From assembly GCF_031453975.1 (NCBI RefSeq), contig NZ_JAVDPW010000003.1, positions 743,566 through 807,565 of the forward strand: DNA of 64,000 bases, read 5' to 3'. Each line of letters opens with the position of its first letter. Position 1 is the first letter of the stretch. The position numbers and the translations under genes were made by a program. Source of the DNA: Inquilinus ginsengisoli_A (GTDB lineage Bacteria; Pseudomonadota; Alphaproteobacteria; DSM-16000; Inquilinaceae). Under the pieces are notes generated by a model. The model saw only the letters and a list, made by a program, of their open reading frames with translations. It ran no database searches and was not told the origin of the DNA. Positions 8,319 through 17,094 of the stretch are shown piece after piece.

Positions 8319-9974
8319 TCAGCGCCGGCCGAACAGGTTCCTGGTAACGGAATCGAAGAAGCTGAACAGCGCGTCGCCGGCGATGATCCCGGCGGCGACC
8401 ACCTCCATCTCGCTGCGCCCCGCTTCGCCGCGCCAGCGGGTCCACAAGGCCCGGATCAGGATGCCGGCCAGCACCGCCCAGCCGGCGAGCGGCGCCGCCA
8501 GCAGCAGGCCGGTGGCGAACAGGATGCCCATCTGCCGCTTCGATCCGCCGAGGAACTGGATCAGCGCGCCGGGGATGGCCCACAGGGCGAGCGACCGGGC
8601 CACGTCGGGCGACACGCCGGCGCCGATGGTGGCGGCATAGACCCGGTCGACCGGCGGCAGCATGTCCTGGGCGAAGAAGGTCTCCCAGGAGAAGAACACC
8701 ACCACGATCGCCACCAGGAAGGCGACCATCGCCGCCAGCAGCTGCTGCTGCCGGCCGTCGCGCTCGAACTCCGGGTCGGCGCCGTGGCCGCGCAGGATGT
8801 AGCCGGCCTTGAGGTCGTAGCCCATGTCGGCGAAGGCTGGGCCGGTGGCGGCGGAGAAGGCGACGAGCGCCGCCAGCGCCGTCGGCGGGAAGCCGACCAG
8901 CATGCCGATCACCAGGGTGATCAGCGCCACGGCGAAGGCCGGGAACCAGCCGGAATGCATCGCCGCCAGCCCGACGATCAGCTCATGCACGAAGGCAGCG
9001 AAGGCGGCGTAGAGGATGAAGGCGACCAGCATGCCCCAGGACAGCTCGGCCCACACCCCGCCGGCGATGGCGATCACCACCGCCAGGGCGATGTAGGCGA
9101 CCGTGCCGAAGCCGAGCGCCCGCCGCAGCGAGGCATCCGACTGGGTCCGCGACGCGCTGTCGGTATCCTTGCGCAGGATGGTCTGCACCACCTGCAGCAG
9201 CGCCACCAGCCCCGCGCCGATCATCACGCCATGCGGGATATAGGCCTTGGCCAGGTCGCCGCCCGGGATGATGCCGGCAAAGGTGTCGCCGCCGAAGATC
9301 TGGGTGGAATAGCCGCGCAGCAGCAGGCCGACGCCGAACATCGCCAGCGCCCAGATGTTGCCGATGAAGGCGATGCCGAAGGCCGACATCGGGATCTTGA
9401 AGAAGGAGCCGATGGCGCCGATGGCGACGCCGAGGCCGAGCAGCACCGCCTTGCGGCCGCCCTGGTCGCCGGCCTTGATCGCCTCGGCCGCGGCCACGCC
9501 GGGCGGCCAGGCGCCGCTGGCCGGGAAGATCTTGCTGTCGAACATCCGGTACAGCATGTAGGCGTCCAGCAGCATGGCCAGGGCGATGCCGCCGAACATC
9601 GGCAGCACCAGATCCGGCCGGCCCAGCGCGTAGGGGATGCCGATCGGCAGCAGCAGGCTGTTGGCGGCGCCGAAGGTGCTGGCCGAGATCGCGCTCTGCG
9701 CCAGGTTCTGGACATGGATCGAGCGGTAGCGGGCGAACAGGCCCAGCGGCACGCGCGCCAGCACCATGGCCGCCAGGGCGCCGATCAGCGAGGTGTTGGC
9801 CGAGACGCCGAGGCTGACCAGGATCTGCATGCCGATGATGGCGCCGAAGACGCAGAGCAGGATGATCAGCGCCAGCGTCGCCGGTTCGAACACGCTGGGA
9901 TGCCGGCGCGGGCCGGCGGGTCGCGCGCCAGGGGAAGGGGCCGCGGCCGGATCCGCGGTCAGATCGTGCTGCAT
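8319..9974 (-). CDS. OPT-family (oligopeptide/YSL-type) transporter
   Basis: This 551-residue integral membrane protein has a dozen or more hydrophobic segments, starting with FEPATLALIILLCVFGAIIG (about residue 30). The pattern SAISASTFGAANSLLLPIGI, the loop FGGDTFAGIIPGGDLAKAYIP and a conserved SWETFF late in the chain are typical of OPT superfamily proteins, proton-coupled importers of small peptides or metal chelates. The ATG at 9974 is chosen for its AGGAGG. It is the last gene of a minus-strand unit with the fused hydantoinase and IclR regulator, so the substrate may be a glutamyl or cyclic peptide-like compound; that is inference. Confidence 0.8.
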   Translation of the reverse strand: MQHDLTADPAAAPSPGARPAGPRRHPSVFEPATLALIILLCVFGAIIGMQILVSLGVSANTSLIGALAAMVLARVPLGLFARYRSIHVQNLAQSAISASTFGAANSLLLPIGIPYALGRPDLVLPMFGGIALAMLLDAYMLYRMFDSKIFPASGAWPPGVAAAEAIKAGDQGGRKAVLLGLGVAIGAIGSFFKIPMSAFGIAFIGNIWALAMFGVGLLLRGYSTQIFGGDTFAGIIPGGDLAKAYIPHGVMIGAGLVALLQVVQTILRKDTDSASRTQSDASLRRALGFGTVAYIALAVVIAIAGGVWAELSWGMLVAFILYAAFAAFVHELIVGLAAMHSGWFPAFAVALITLVIGMLVGFPPTALAALVAFSAATGPAFADMGYDLKAGYILRGHGADPEFERDGRQQQLLAAMVAFLVAIVVVFFSWETFFAQDMLPPVDRVYAATIGAGVSPDVARSLALWAIPGALIQFLGGSKRQMGILFATGLLLAAPLAGWAVLAGILIRALWTRWRGEAGRSEMEVVAAGIIAGDALFSFFDSVTRNLFGRR

Positions 9975-10084
9975 GAAACCTCCTGGAGGGGCCGCTTGTG
10001 CGCGGCCTTGATCTCGTGATCGGGTCTTGGGCGCGGCCCTGTCGAGACGGGCCGCGCATTCCGGAAAATGCACGGCCCTGGTGG

Positions 10085-13000
10085 TCAGGCAGCCTTGGCG
10101 GCCGCTTCTGCATCCTTGGCGTCGGGCGCCGAGACCAGTCCGTCGCCGATGTCGCGGTCCAGCGTGGCGCGAGGCCGTTCGGCGGGATCGCCGAAACCGG
10201 CGCCGCCGGCCAGGGTGACCTCGACGATCTCGCTTTGGCGACTCAACTGCACCAGCTCGCCGGTGCCGCAGTCGTGCAGGATCTGGCCGTCGGCGTCGCG
10301 CACGAGGCCGCGGGCCGACCCGCCCGGGGCGCCGCCGAACAGGCCGGGACTGGTCTTGCCGACGCCTTCAGGGTAGACCGCGACGAAGGTGGCCAGCCCG
10401 TCATCCGCCAGCTTGCGCAGGGACACGCGCTGGCCCAGGCCGCCGCGATGGCGGCCCGGCCCGCCGGAATCGGTGACATAGGTCTTCTCCAGCACCAGCA
10501 CCGGCACCCGGGTCTCGAACAGCTCGATCGAGGTGTTGGCGGCCGAGGTCGGCCACAGCAGGCCGGACTTGCCGTCGCCATGGGACGAGGCCCCCTGGCC
10601 GCCGCCCATGAACAGCATGTCGGAATAGGTGCCGCCCTCGGCGTCGCGGCCGTAGATCGTGGCCGCCACCGGCAGGCCGGTGTTGGCCTGCACCTTGTCC
10701 GGCGCCGCCTCGGACAGCGCCCGGAAGATGTTCGGCGCGATGTACCAGCCGGTGCGGGTGCGCAGATTGACCGCCATCGGCCGGGTGGCGTTCAGGATCG
10801 ACCCTTCCGGTGCCTTGACCTGGAACGGCCGGTAGCAGCCAGCATTGCCGCGGACATTCGGCGTCAGCATGCATTTCAGCGGATAGGTCGCATGCGCCTC
10901 GGTGTAGTTCAGGGTGCAGTTCAGCCCGCCCTGCGGCAGCTGCGCCGGGGCGCCGGCGAAGTCGAGGGTGATGCTGTCGCCCGCGATGGTCAGCGCCAGC
11001 GGATAGCGCAGCCGCTCGCCCAGCGGGTTGTTCTCGATCTCGGAGCGGTAGACGCCGTCCGGCAGCGCCGCGATCGCCTCGCGCATCGCCTTTTCCGACC
11101 GGCCCTGCACCACGGCGGCCAGGGCGCGGAGGTCCTGCATGCCGTATTCCTGCATGAAGGCGACCAGCCGTTCGGCCCCCAGCGCGTTGGCGGCGACGAA
11201 GGAGTGGACGTCGCCGGTCACCTGCCCGGGGTTGCGCACATTCTCGGCCAGCAGGCGGAACAGCGTCTGGTTCGGCCGCCCGGCCTCGACCAGCTTCATC
11301 GGCGGGATCTGGAACCCCTCCTCGAAGATCTCGCGCGCCCGCAGGCTGTCCTTGGTGCCGCCGATGTCGGAGACATGGCCGACCGTGCCCATCAGCCCGA
11401 CCAGCCGCCCGTCATGGAACACCGGCGTGACCACGGCGATGTCGAACAGATGGCCGGCGCACAGCCAGGGGTCGTTGGTGATCAGCACGTCGCCGGGCTG
11501 CAGCGTCTCGGCCGGATATTCCGCCAGCAGCGCCTTCACCGCCCGCGGCAGGGTCAGGTTGAACACCGGCATCGCCCGCGGCGAATGGGCCAGGGTCTCG
11601 CCGTCGGGGTCCAGCAGCTCGCAGGCGAAATCCTGGGCCTCGGAGATCACCAGCGAGAAGGCGGTGCGGCACACCGTCAGCCACATCTCCTCGACCACGG
11701 TGACCAGCCGGCTCCACATGATCTCCAGCGCGATCGGGTCGGCCTCGATCCGGGCGATCGCCTCGGGCAGCGTCATCTCGGCCGTGACCAGCGCCTGGAC
11801 CGGCGCGGCAACGCCGATGGCGATGCGCAGGTTCAGCGTCTCGTCGACCCGGACGATGTCGCCCGGCGGCACGATGGTGGTGGATTCCCGCTCCTCGATG
11901 ATCGCCGGGCCCTCGATCCGGTCGCCCGGCACCAGGGCGTAGCGGTCATAGACCACGGCCTCGACGACACCATCGGCGAAGCGGGCCAGCCGCGTGCCCT
12001 TGCGCTTGGCCGTGGCATCGCCGCCGCCGGTGGCGCCGGCCAACGACAGGGTCGGGGTCGGGCCCAGGCAGCGGACGCGGAAGTTGATCGCCTCGATCTC
12101 GGCGCCGCCATAGAGCGAGGTGTAGCGGGCGGTGTAGACCGCGGCAAAGGCGGTGCGGATGGCCTCCAGGCTGCCGGCATCGATCGCGCCGGCCGGCAGC
12201 GGCACCGCGATCTCGTGCATCTGGCCGGTCAGCCGCATGTCGGCGCTGCGCTCGACCGTGACGGCCGCCGCCTCCACGCCGGCCTCGGCCAGCCGGCGCC
12301 GGCCCTCTTCCTCCAGCTCCGCCAGCACGCCGTTGACCGCGCCGGCATCGAACGCGCCCGAGAATCGCACCGGATGCGACCGCACCAGCTCGAAGGACAG
12401 CGGCGCCGCCAGGAAGCCCAGCGCCGAGGCGGCGCCGGAGGCCGGCGGGATGATCACCTCGGCCACGCCCAGCACCCGTGCCACGCCGGCGGCATGGGCC
12501 GGCCCGGCGCCGCCGAAGCCGACCATGGCGTAGCGGCGCGGATCCTTGCCCTTCTCCACCAGATGGACGCGGGCGGCGGCGGCCATGCTCTCGGTCACCA
12601 CCTTGTGGATGCCCCAGGCCGCATCCTCGACCGACAGGCCGAGCGGCTGCGCGACCCGGGCGACCGCGGCCTCGGCCGCCGCCTTGTCCAGCGCCATGCG
12701 CCCGCCGAGGAAGAAGCCGGGGTCGTAATAGCCCAGCACCAGGTTGGCGTCGGTCACCGTCGGCTGCTCGCCGCCCTTGCCATAGCAAGCCGGGCCGGGG
12801 TCGGAGCCGGCGGAGTGCGGGCCGACGCGCAGGAGGCCGACCTCGTCGATCGAGGCGATCGAGCCGCCGCCGGCGCCGATCTCGATCATGTCGATGACCG
12901 GCGCCTTGATCGGCAGGCCGGAGCCCTTCTTGAAGCGGTGCATGCGGCCCGCCTCCATCATCGGCGCGATCTCGGTGCGGCCGTCCTCGATCATGCACGC

Positions 13001-13894
13001 CTTGGCGGTGGTGCCGCCCATGTCGAAGGAGATGACGTCGGGCTTGCCGGCCAGGGCGCCGAACAGCGCCGTCGCCAGGCCGCCGCCGGCCGGGCCGGAT
13101 TCCAGCAGCCGGATCGGGAAGGCGCGCGCCGTCTCCGGCGCCACCAGCCCGCCGGCCGAATGCATCAGCCGCAGCACGCCCTTGAAGCCGCGCGCCGCCA
13201 GCTCGCGCTCCAGCCGCTGCAGGTAGCGGTCCATCAGCGGCTGGACATAGGCGTTGGCGCAGGTGGTGACGCAGCGCTGGTACTCCCACAGCTCCGCCAC
13301 GACCTCGGAGGACAGCGACACCGCCAGCTCCGGGAACTCGGCGCGGGCGATCTCGCCGACGATCCGCTCATGCTCCGGGTTGCGGTAGGAATGCAGGAAG
13401 CAGACCGCCACCGCCTCCGCCCCGTCGGCCACCAGCCGGCGCAAAGCGGCGCGCACGGCCTCGCGGTCCAGCGGCGTGACCACGGCGCCATCGCGGTCCA
13501 CCCGCTCTGGCACCTCCAGCCGCAGGCGGCGCGCCACCAGCGGCTCCGGGTACTGCAGGAACAGGTCGTAGATGTCGTAGCGCTGCTCTGTCCCCATCTC
13601 GAGGATGTCGCGGAAGCCCTGGGTGGTGATCAGGCCCAGCTTGGCGCCCTTGCGCTCGATCACCGCGTTGGTGACCAGGGTGGTGCCGTGCACCATCTCG
13701 CCGATATCGGCCAGGCCGATGCCGGCCATCGCCACCAGCTCCTCGATTCCGATCAGCGCCGCCTCGGACGGGTCGTGCGGCGTGGTCAGCCGCTTGTGCA
13801 GCTTCACCGTCCGCCCCTCGCCGTCATAGAGGATGAAGTCGGTGAAGGTGCCGCCGATGTCGAAGCCGATGCGCCAGCGGGTGGTGAGCGACAT
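10085..13894 (-). CDS. Fused hydantoinase A/B (5-oxoprolinase-like) protein
   Basis: This 1269-residue protein joins HyuA and HyuB in one chain, as in eukaryotic-type 5-oxoprolinase. The A part (about residues 1-690) starts with the ATP-binding motif GFDIGGTFTDFILYD and contains GTTLVTNAVIERKGAKLGLI and SFDMGGTTAKACMIEDGR. The B part (about 720 to the end) starts at LEIMWSRLVTVVEEMW and includes NDPWLCAGHLFDIAVVTPVF. Family members hydrolyse 5-oxoproline or hydantoins with ATP, or carboxylate ketones. The ATG at 13894 is chosen because the ASKHA motif follows at once and AAGGAA lies upstream. The IclR gene ends 14 bases upstream and the OPT transporter is next downstream. Confidence 0.9.
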   Translation of the reverse strand: MSLTTRWRIGFDIGGTFTDFILYDGEGRTVKLHKRLTTPHDPSEAALIGIEELVAMAGIGLADIGEMVHGTTLVTNAVIERKGAKLGLITTQGFRDILEMGTEQRYDIYDLFLQYPEPLVARRLRLEVPERVDRDGAVVTPLDREAVRAALRRLVADGAEAVAVCFLHSYRNPEHERIVGEIARAEFPELAVSLSSEVVAELWEYQRCVTTCANAYVQPLMDRYLQRLERELAARGFKGVLRLMHSAGGLVAPETARAFPIRLLESGPAGGGLATALFGALAGKPDVISFDMGGTTAKACMIEDGRTEIAPMMEAGRMHRFKKGSGLPIKAPVIDMIEIGAGGGSIASIDEVGLLRVGPHSAGSDPGPACYGKGGEQPTVTDANLVLGYYDPGFFLGGRMALDKAAAEAAVARVAQPLGLSVEDAAWGIHKVVTESMAAAARVHLVEKGKDPRRYAMVGFGGAGPAHAAGVARVLGVAEVIIPPASGAASALGFLAAPLSFELVRSHPVRFSGAFDAGAVNGVLAELEEEGRRRLAEAGVEAAAVTVERSADMRLTGQMHEIAVPLPAGAIDAGSLEAIRTAFAAVYTARYTSLYGGAEIEAINFRVRCLGPTPTLSLAGATGGGDATAKRKGTRLARFADGVVEAVVYDRYALVPGDRIEGPAIIEERESTTIVPPGDIVRVDETLNLRIAIGVAAPVQALVTAEMTLPEAIARIEADPIALEIMWSRLVTVVEEMWLTVCRTAFSLVISEAQDFACELLDPDGETLAHSPRAMPVFNLTLPRAVKALLAEYPAETLQPGDVLITNDPWLCAGHLFDIAVVTPVFHDGRLVGLMGTVGHVSDIGGTKDSLRAREIFEEGFQIPPMKLVEAGRPNQTLFRLLAENVRNPGQVTGDVHSFVAANALGAERLVAFMQEYGMQDLRALAAVVQGRSEKAMREAIAALPDGVYRSEIENNPLGERLRYPLALTIAGDSITLDFAGAPAQLPQGGLNCTLNYTEAHATYPLKCMLTPNVRGNAGCYRPFQVKAPEGSILNATRPMAVNLRTRTGWYIAPNIFRALSEAAPDKVQANTGLPVAATIYGRDAEGGTYSDMLFMGGGQGASSHGDGKSGLLWPTSAANTSIELFETRVPVLVLEKTYVTDSGGPGRHRGGLGQRVSLRKLADDGLATFVAVYPEGVGKTSPGLFGGAPGGSARGLVRDADGQILHDCGTGELVQLSRQSEIVEVTLAGGAGFGDPAERPRATLDRDIGDGLVSAPDAKDAEAAAKAA

Positions 13895-13908
13895 GATGCG
13901 TCCGTTCC

Positions 13909-14688
13909 TTATTGTGCGATCGGGGCCTCGGCCCCGCTGGTCCAGCTCGTGTCGCCGACCAGGGCGGCGACCTCCCTTGCCCCGGCCAGCAGCCGGGCGA
14001 TGATGTCGTCCCGCTCGTCCGCCGAGACGGTGGCGATCGGGTAGGCGATGCACAGGCTGACCGCCTCGCCGGTCTCGGGCGACCCGACCGCGGTGGCGAT
14101 GGCGCCGACGCCGCGATTAGCCTCGTCATGGGATTCGGCGAAGCCGCGCCGGCGCACCGCTTCCAGCCGCTCGAACAGGTCCGCCATCGATTGCGGCGCG
14201 GTCGGCGACACCGGCTGCCAGGGGGCGGCGAACAGCTCGCGGATCGTCTCGTCGGGCAGCCGCGCCAGCAGCGACCGGCCGGTGGCGCTGGAATGGGCGG
14301 CCAGCGGCCGGCCGACCGGGGTGGCGACGCGCAGCGCATTGGTGCCGGGGTGATAGGTCAGGCCGGTGACCTCGCCGCCGTCGCGGATCGAGACATAGCC
14401 GGTGTGGCCGACCGCGGCGACGATCCGCGCCACCACCGCATCGGCCCGGCCGATCAGCGAGGACGATGTCCGGAACAGCTCCCCGACCGCCAGGATCAGC
14501 GCCCCCGGCCGGTAGCGCTTGCTGTCGCCCACGGTCTCCAGCAGCCCGGCGTCGCGCATCGCCCGCAGCAGGCGCGAGGTGTTGCTCTTGGGCAGCGACA
14601 GCAGCGCCGCGGCTTCCGTCACCGTGATCTCGGTGCGGGTGGTGGAGAAGCAGCGCAGGACGCCGGCGGCGGTGTCGAGTGTGGTCAT
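13909..14688 (-). CDS. IclR family transcriptional regulator
   Basis: This 259-residue protein has an N-terminal winged helix-turn-helix (VTEAAALLSLPKSNTSRLLR, about residues 23-42) and an IclR effector domain with GYVSIRDGG, LAAHSSATGRSLLA and GVGAIATAVG. It is the first gene of the minus-strand unit IclR, hydantoinase, OPT transporter. A perfect palindrome 17 bases upstream of its start suggests autoregulation and control of the whole unit. Confidence 0.93.
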   Translation of the reverse strand: MTTLDTAAGVLRCFSTTRTEITVTEAAALLSLPKSNTSRLLRAMRDAGLLETVGDSKRYRPGALILAVGELFRTSSSLIGRADAVVARIVAAVGHTGYVSIRDGGEVTGLTYHPGTNALRVATPVGRPLAAHSSATGRSLLARLPDETIRELFAAPWQPVSPTAPQSMADLFERLEAVRRRGFAESHDEANRGVGAIATAVGSPETGEAVSLCIAYPIATVSADERDDIIARLLAGAREVAALVGDTSWTSGAEAPIAQ

Positions 14689-14704
14689 CGCACCATCTGA
14701 GAAA

Positions 14705-14721
14705 GTTCCATTTTATGGAAC
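14705..14721. promoter_or_regulatory. IclR-type operator palindrome
   Basis: GTTCCAT-TTT-ATGGAAC is a perfect 17-bp inverted repeat just upstream of the iclR start. Its size and A/T centre match operators of the IclR family. The surrounding sequence is unusually AT-rich for this genome, as expected for a promoter. Confidence 0.75.
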
Positions 14722-15148
14722 ACTAGTTTTATTTAGTGGAAAAATAGCATTGGGCATGGGGGAGCCTCAAGCGCAAATTATCGGGATGGCCCCGACGCCT
14801 CGTCGCGCAATCGTCCTCGTCGGAAGGGCCTTCGCGAGGCCGGCACCGCACCGGCGCCGATCAGCCGCAGCTATGGCTTTTAATATGACGGCGAATTCTC
14901 CGACCGCGTCTCCAGCAACAGCGGCTCGCTGCGCGCCATCATGCCGTTCTGAGCTCCTTTGCCATCGGTTGATTCCGATGATCGGAATGTGGTCGCGATA
15001 TTGGGGACAGAGAACTGGACAACGGCTCCGACCAACCCCAGGTATCGACCGGCGGAAACCGGAGACCGTAACGATCCGCCGCCGGAGACCGTAGGGACAC
15101 AGGACGGGCATGCCGCAGCCGCACCGGGTCGGTCGGCCGGACACCCGG
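14722..15148. other. Intergenic region upstream of msrB, no gene seen
   Basis: This stretch of roughly 430 bases lacks a convincing coding frame. The first 50 bases are AT-rich and belong to the iclR promoter area. Near the end, the 12-mer CCGGAGACCGTA occurs twice (about 15057 and 15083). The msrBA promoter must lie here, but no clear -35/-10 pair was identified. Confidence 0.5.
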
Positions 15149-15160
15149 ATGGAGCAACGA

Positions 15161-15610
15161 ATGCCAGACTATCGCAAGACCCCCGAAGCCGTTGCCGCCT
15201 TGACCTCGGAACAATACCGCGTCACCCAGGAAAGCGGCACCGAGCGCCCCGGAACCGGCGCCCTTCTGAACAACAAGGAGCCCGGGATCTATGTGGATAT
15301 CGTCTCCGGCGAGCCGCTCTTCGCGTCGTCGGACAAGTTCGAATCCGGCTGCGGGTGGCCCAGCTTCACCAAGCCGATCGAGCCTGCCCATGTGGAGGAG
15401 TTGAAAGACACCAGCCACGGCATGACCCGCATCGAAGTGCGTTCGAAATTCGGCGACAGCCATCTCGGCCACGTCTTCCCCGACGGCCCCATGGACCGTG
15501 GGGGATTGCGCTATTGCATCAACTCGGCTTCGCTCCGGTTCGTCCATCGCGACCAGATGGAGGCGCAGGGCTATGGGGCCTATCTCGACCAGGTGGAGGA
15601 TATCCGATGA
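15161..15610 (+). CDS. msrB: Peptide-methionine (R)-S-oxide reductase MsrB
   Basis: This 149-residue MsrB reduces methionine-R-sulfoxide in proteins. Visible family motifs are FESGCGWPSF (about residue 63), SHLGHVFPDGP (about 102) and the catalytic-cysteine segment RYCINSASLRF (about 119). The usual two CxxC zinc-binding pairs are absent, so this is the zinc-free form. The ATG at 15161 is preferred over the in-frame ATG at 15149 because GGAG sits seven bases upstream. Its stop overlaps the msrA start by four bases. Confidence 0.95.
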   Translation: MPDYRKTPEAVAALTSEQYRVTQESGTERPGTGALLNNKEPGIYVDIVSGEPLFASSDKFESGCGWPSFTKPIEPAHVEELKDTSHGMTRIEVRSKFGDSHLGHVFPDGPMDRGGLRYCINSASLRFVHRDQMEAQGYGAYLDQVEDIR

Positions 15611-16134
15611 CACAGGAACGCGCGGTTCTGGCCGGCGGCTGCTTCTGGGGGATGCAGGATCTCATCCGCCGCTATGACGGGGTGATCTCCACCCGCGTCG
15701 GATATTCCGGCGGCGACGTGCCCAACGCCACCTATCGGAATCACGGCACCCACGCCGAAGCGATCGAGATCGTCTTCGATCCGGCGATCATCACCTATCG
15801 CCGGTTGCTGGAGTTCTTCTTCCAGATCCATGACCCGACGACGCTGAACCGCCAGGGCAACGACCGCGGCTTGAGCTATCGCTCGGCGATCTACTACACC
15901 ACTCCCGAACAGAAGCGGGTGGCGGAAGACACTATCGCCGATGTCGACGCCTCGGGGCTGTGGCCGGGACCTGCGGTGACGGAGGTTGCGCCGGTGGGGC
16001 CCTTCTGGGAGGCCGAAGCCGAGCACCAGGATTATCTGGAGCGCATCCCCAACGGCTACACCTGCCACTTCATCCGGCCGAACTGGGTGCTGCCGGTGCG
16101 GAAGGCTGCAGAGGAGTCGAACGCCGCGGCATAA
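15607..16134 (+). CDS. msrA: Peptide-methionine (S)-S-oxide reductase MsrA
   Basis: This 175-residue MsrA reduces methionine-S-sulfoxide. The active-site motif GGCFWGMQDL lies at about residues 10-19, followed by GYSGGDVPNATYRNHGTHAE and EAEHQDYLERIPNGY. It overlaps msrB by ATGA, so both stereoisomers of oxidised methionine are handled by one coupled operon. No signal peptide is seen, which indicates cytoplasmic repair. The usual C-terminal resolving cysteines are not obvious. Confidence 0.95.
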   Translation: MTQERAVLAGGCFWGMQDLIRRYDGVISTRVGYSGGDVPNATYRNHGTHAEAIEIVFDPAIITYRRLLEFFFQIHDPTTLNRQGNDRGLSYRSAIYYTTPEQKRVAEDTIADVDASGLWPGPAVTEVAPVGPFWEAEAEHQDYLERIPNGYTCHFIRPNWVLPVRKAAEESNAAA

Positions 16135-16172
16135 AGCGGCTCGATTGCGCCGGAAGCGGCGGCTGCAGGCTC

Positions 16173-16203
16173 GGACACGACCCGACCTGATCGGGTCGTG
16201 TCC
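16173..16203. terminator. Strong bidirectional hairpin after msrA
   Basis: A perfect 13-bp stem (GGACACGACCCGA / TCGGGTCGTGTCC) with a 5-base loop ends exactly next to the stop codon of the convergent ABC ATPase gene at 16204. It probably terminates msrBA and the opposing transporter operon. It has no T-run. Confidence 0.75.
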
Positions 16204-17094
16204 CTACGCCGCGCGGACGAAGTGGTTGCCGGCGACCTGGCGGATGCCGCCGGTGAGGCGGGCGGCGTCACGGGCCCGGCCGACCAGGCCGGTGTCCAGC
16301 TGCGAGGCCGCGCCGTGGAACGGCCGTTCCGGATCCGGCACCGCCGACAGCAGCAGCTGGGTGTAGGGGTGCTGCGGCGCGTCGACCACGGCGCCGGTGT
16401 CGCCCCATTCCACGATGCGGCCGGCATACATCACCGCGATCTCCTCGGCGACGTAGCGCGCCGTGGCGATGTCATGGGTGATGTAGAGGAAGGCCATGCC
16501 GCGCTCGCGCTTCATCCGCTCCAGCAGGTTCAAGACGCCGAGCCGGATCGAGACGTCGAGCATCGAGGTCGGCTCGTCCGCCAGCACCACCTCGGCGCCG
16601 ACCGCCAGGGTGCGGGCGATGTTGACCCGCTGGCGCTGGCCGCCGGACAGCTGGTGCGGGTATTTCGGCGCCGTGCTCTCGGGATCCAGCTCGACCGCCG
16701 CCAGCAGCTCCATCACCCGGCCGCGCAGCGCCCGGCGGTCGGCCAGGCCGGCATGCAGGGCCAGGGGGCGGGCGATGTGGTGGAAGATGGTGTGGGTCGG
16801 GTTCAGCGACCCGAACGGGTCCTGGAACACCATCTGCACCGCGCGGCGATAGGCCAAGGTCTCGGCCGTGCCGTGCAGCTTGGCGACATCCTCGCCCTTG
16901 AACAGCACCCGGCCCTCGCTGGGCTTGTGCTGCAGCATCAGGATGCGGGCGCAAGTGGTCTTGCCGCTGCCGGATTCGCCGACCAGCGCCAGCGCCCGGC
17001 CGGGATGCAGCTCGATCGACACATCGTCCAGCGCCCGGACCGAGCCGAAGCTCTTGCCCACGCGCTCCAGGGCCAGGATCGGTTCGGCGGTCAT
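16204..17094 (-). CDS. Peptide-type ABC transporter ATP-binding protein (DppF-like)
   Basis: This 296-residue ATPase shows Walker A GESGSGKTTC (about 37-46), the Q-loop region VFQDPFGSLNPTH, signature LSGGQRQRVNIART, Walker B VVLADEPTSMLDVS and an H-loop ITHDIATARY. The C-terminal HPYTQLLLSAVPDPE is typical of DppF/OppF. The ATG at 17094 overlaps the stop of the partner ATPase by four bases. It energises the two permeases upstream and is the last gene of the operon. Confidence 0.93.
   Translation of the reverse strand: MTAEPILALERVGKSFGSVRALDDVSIELHPGRALALVGESGSGKTTCARILMLQHKPSEGRVLFKGEDVAKLHGTAETLAYRRAVQMVFQDPFGSLNPTHTIFHHIARPLALHAGLADRRALRGRVMELLAAVELDPESTAPKYPHQLSGGQRQRVNIARTLAVGAEVVLADEPTSMLDVSIRLGVLNLLERMKRERGMAFLYITHDIATARYVAEEIAVMYAGRIVEWGDTGAVVDAPQHPYTQLLLSAVPDPERPFHGAASQLDTGLVGRARDAARLTGGIRQVAGNHFVRAA

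Noticed and set aside
9998..14044. A very long open frame on the plus strand opposite the hydantoinase gene
   Set aside because: It is antisense to a clear HyuA-HyuB homologue, has a low-complexity His/Arg/Gly/Ala-rich composition and arises from high GC content. The same applies to long frames at 1661-3511, 19900-22653, 29447-32317 (minus), 33092-36007 and 60378-62546.
14939..15613. A frame on the minus strand opposite msrB
   Set aside because: It is the shadow of msrB and has no recognisable domain.
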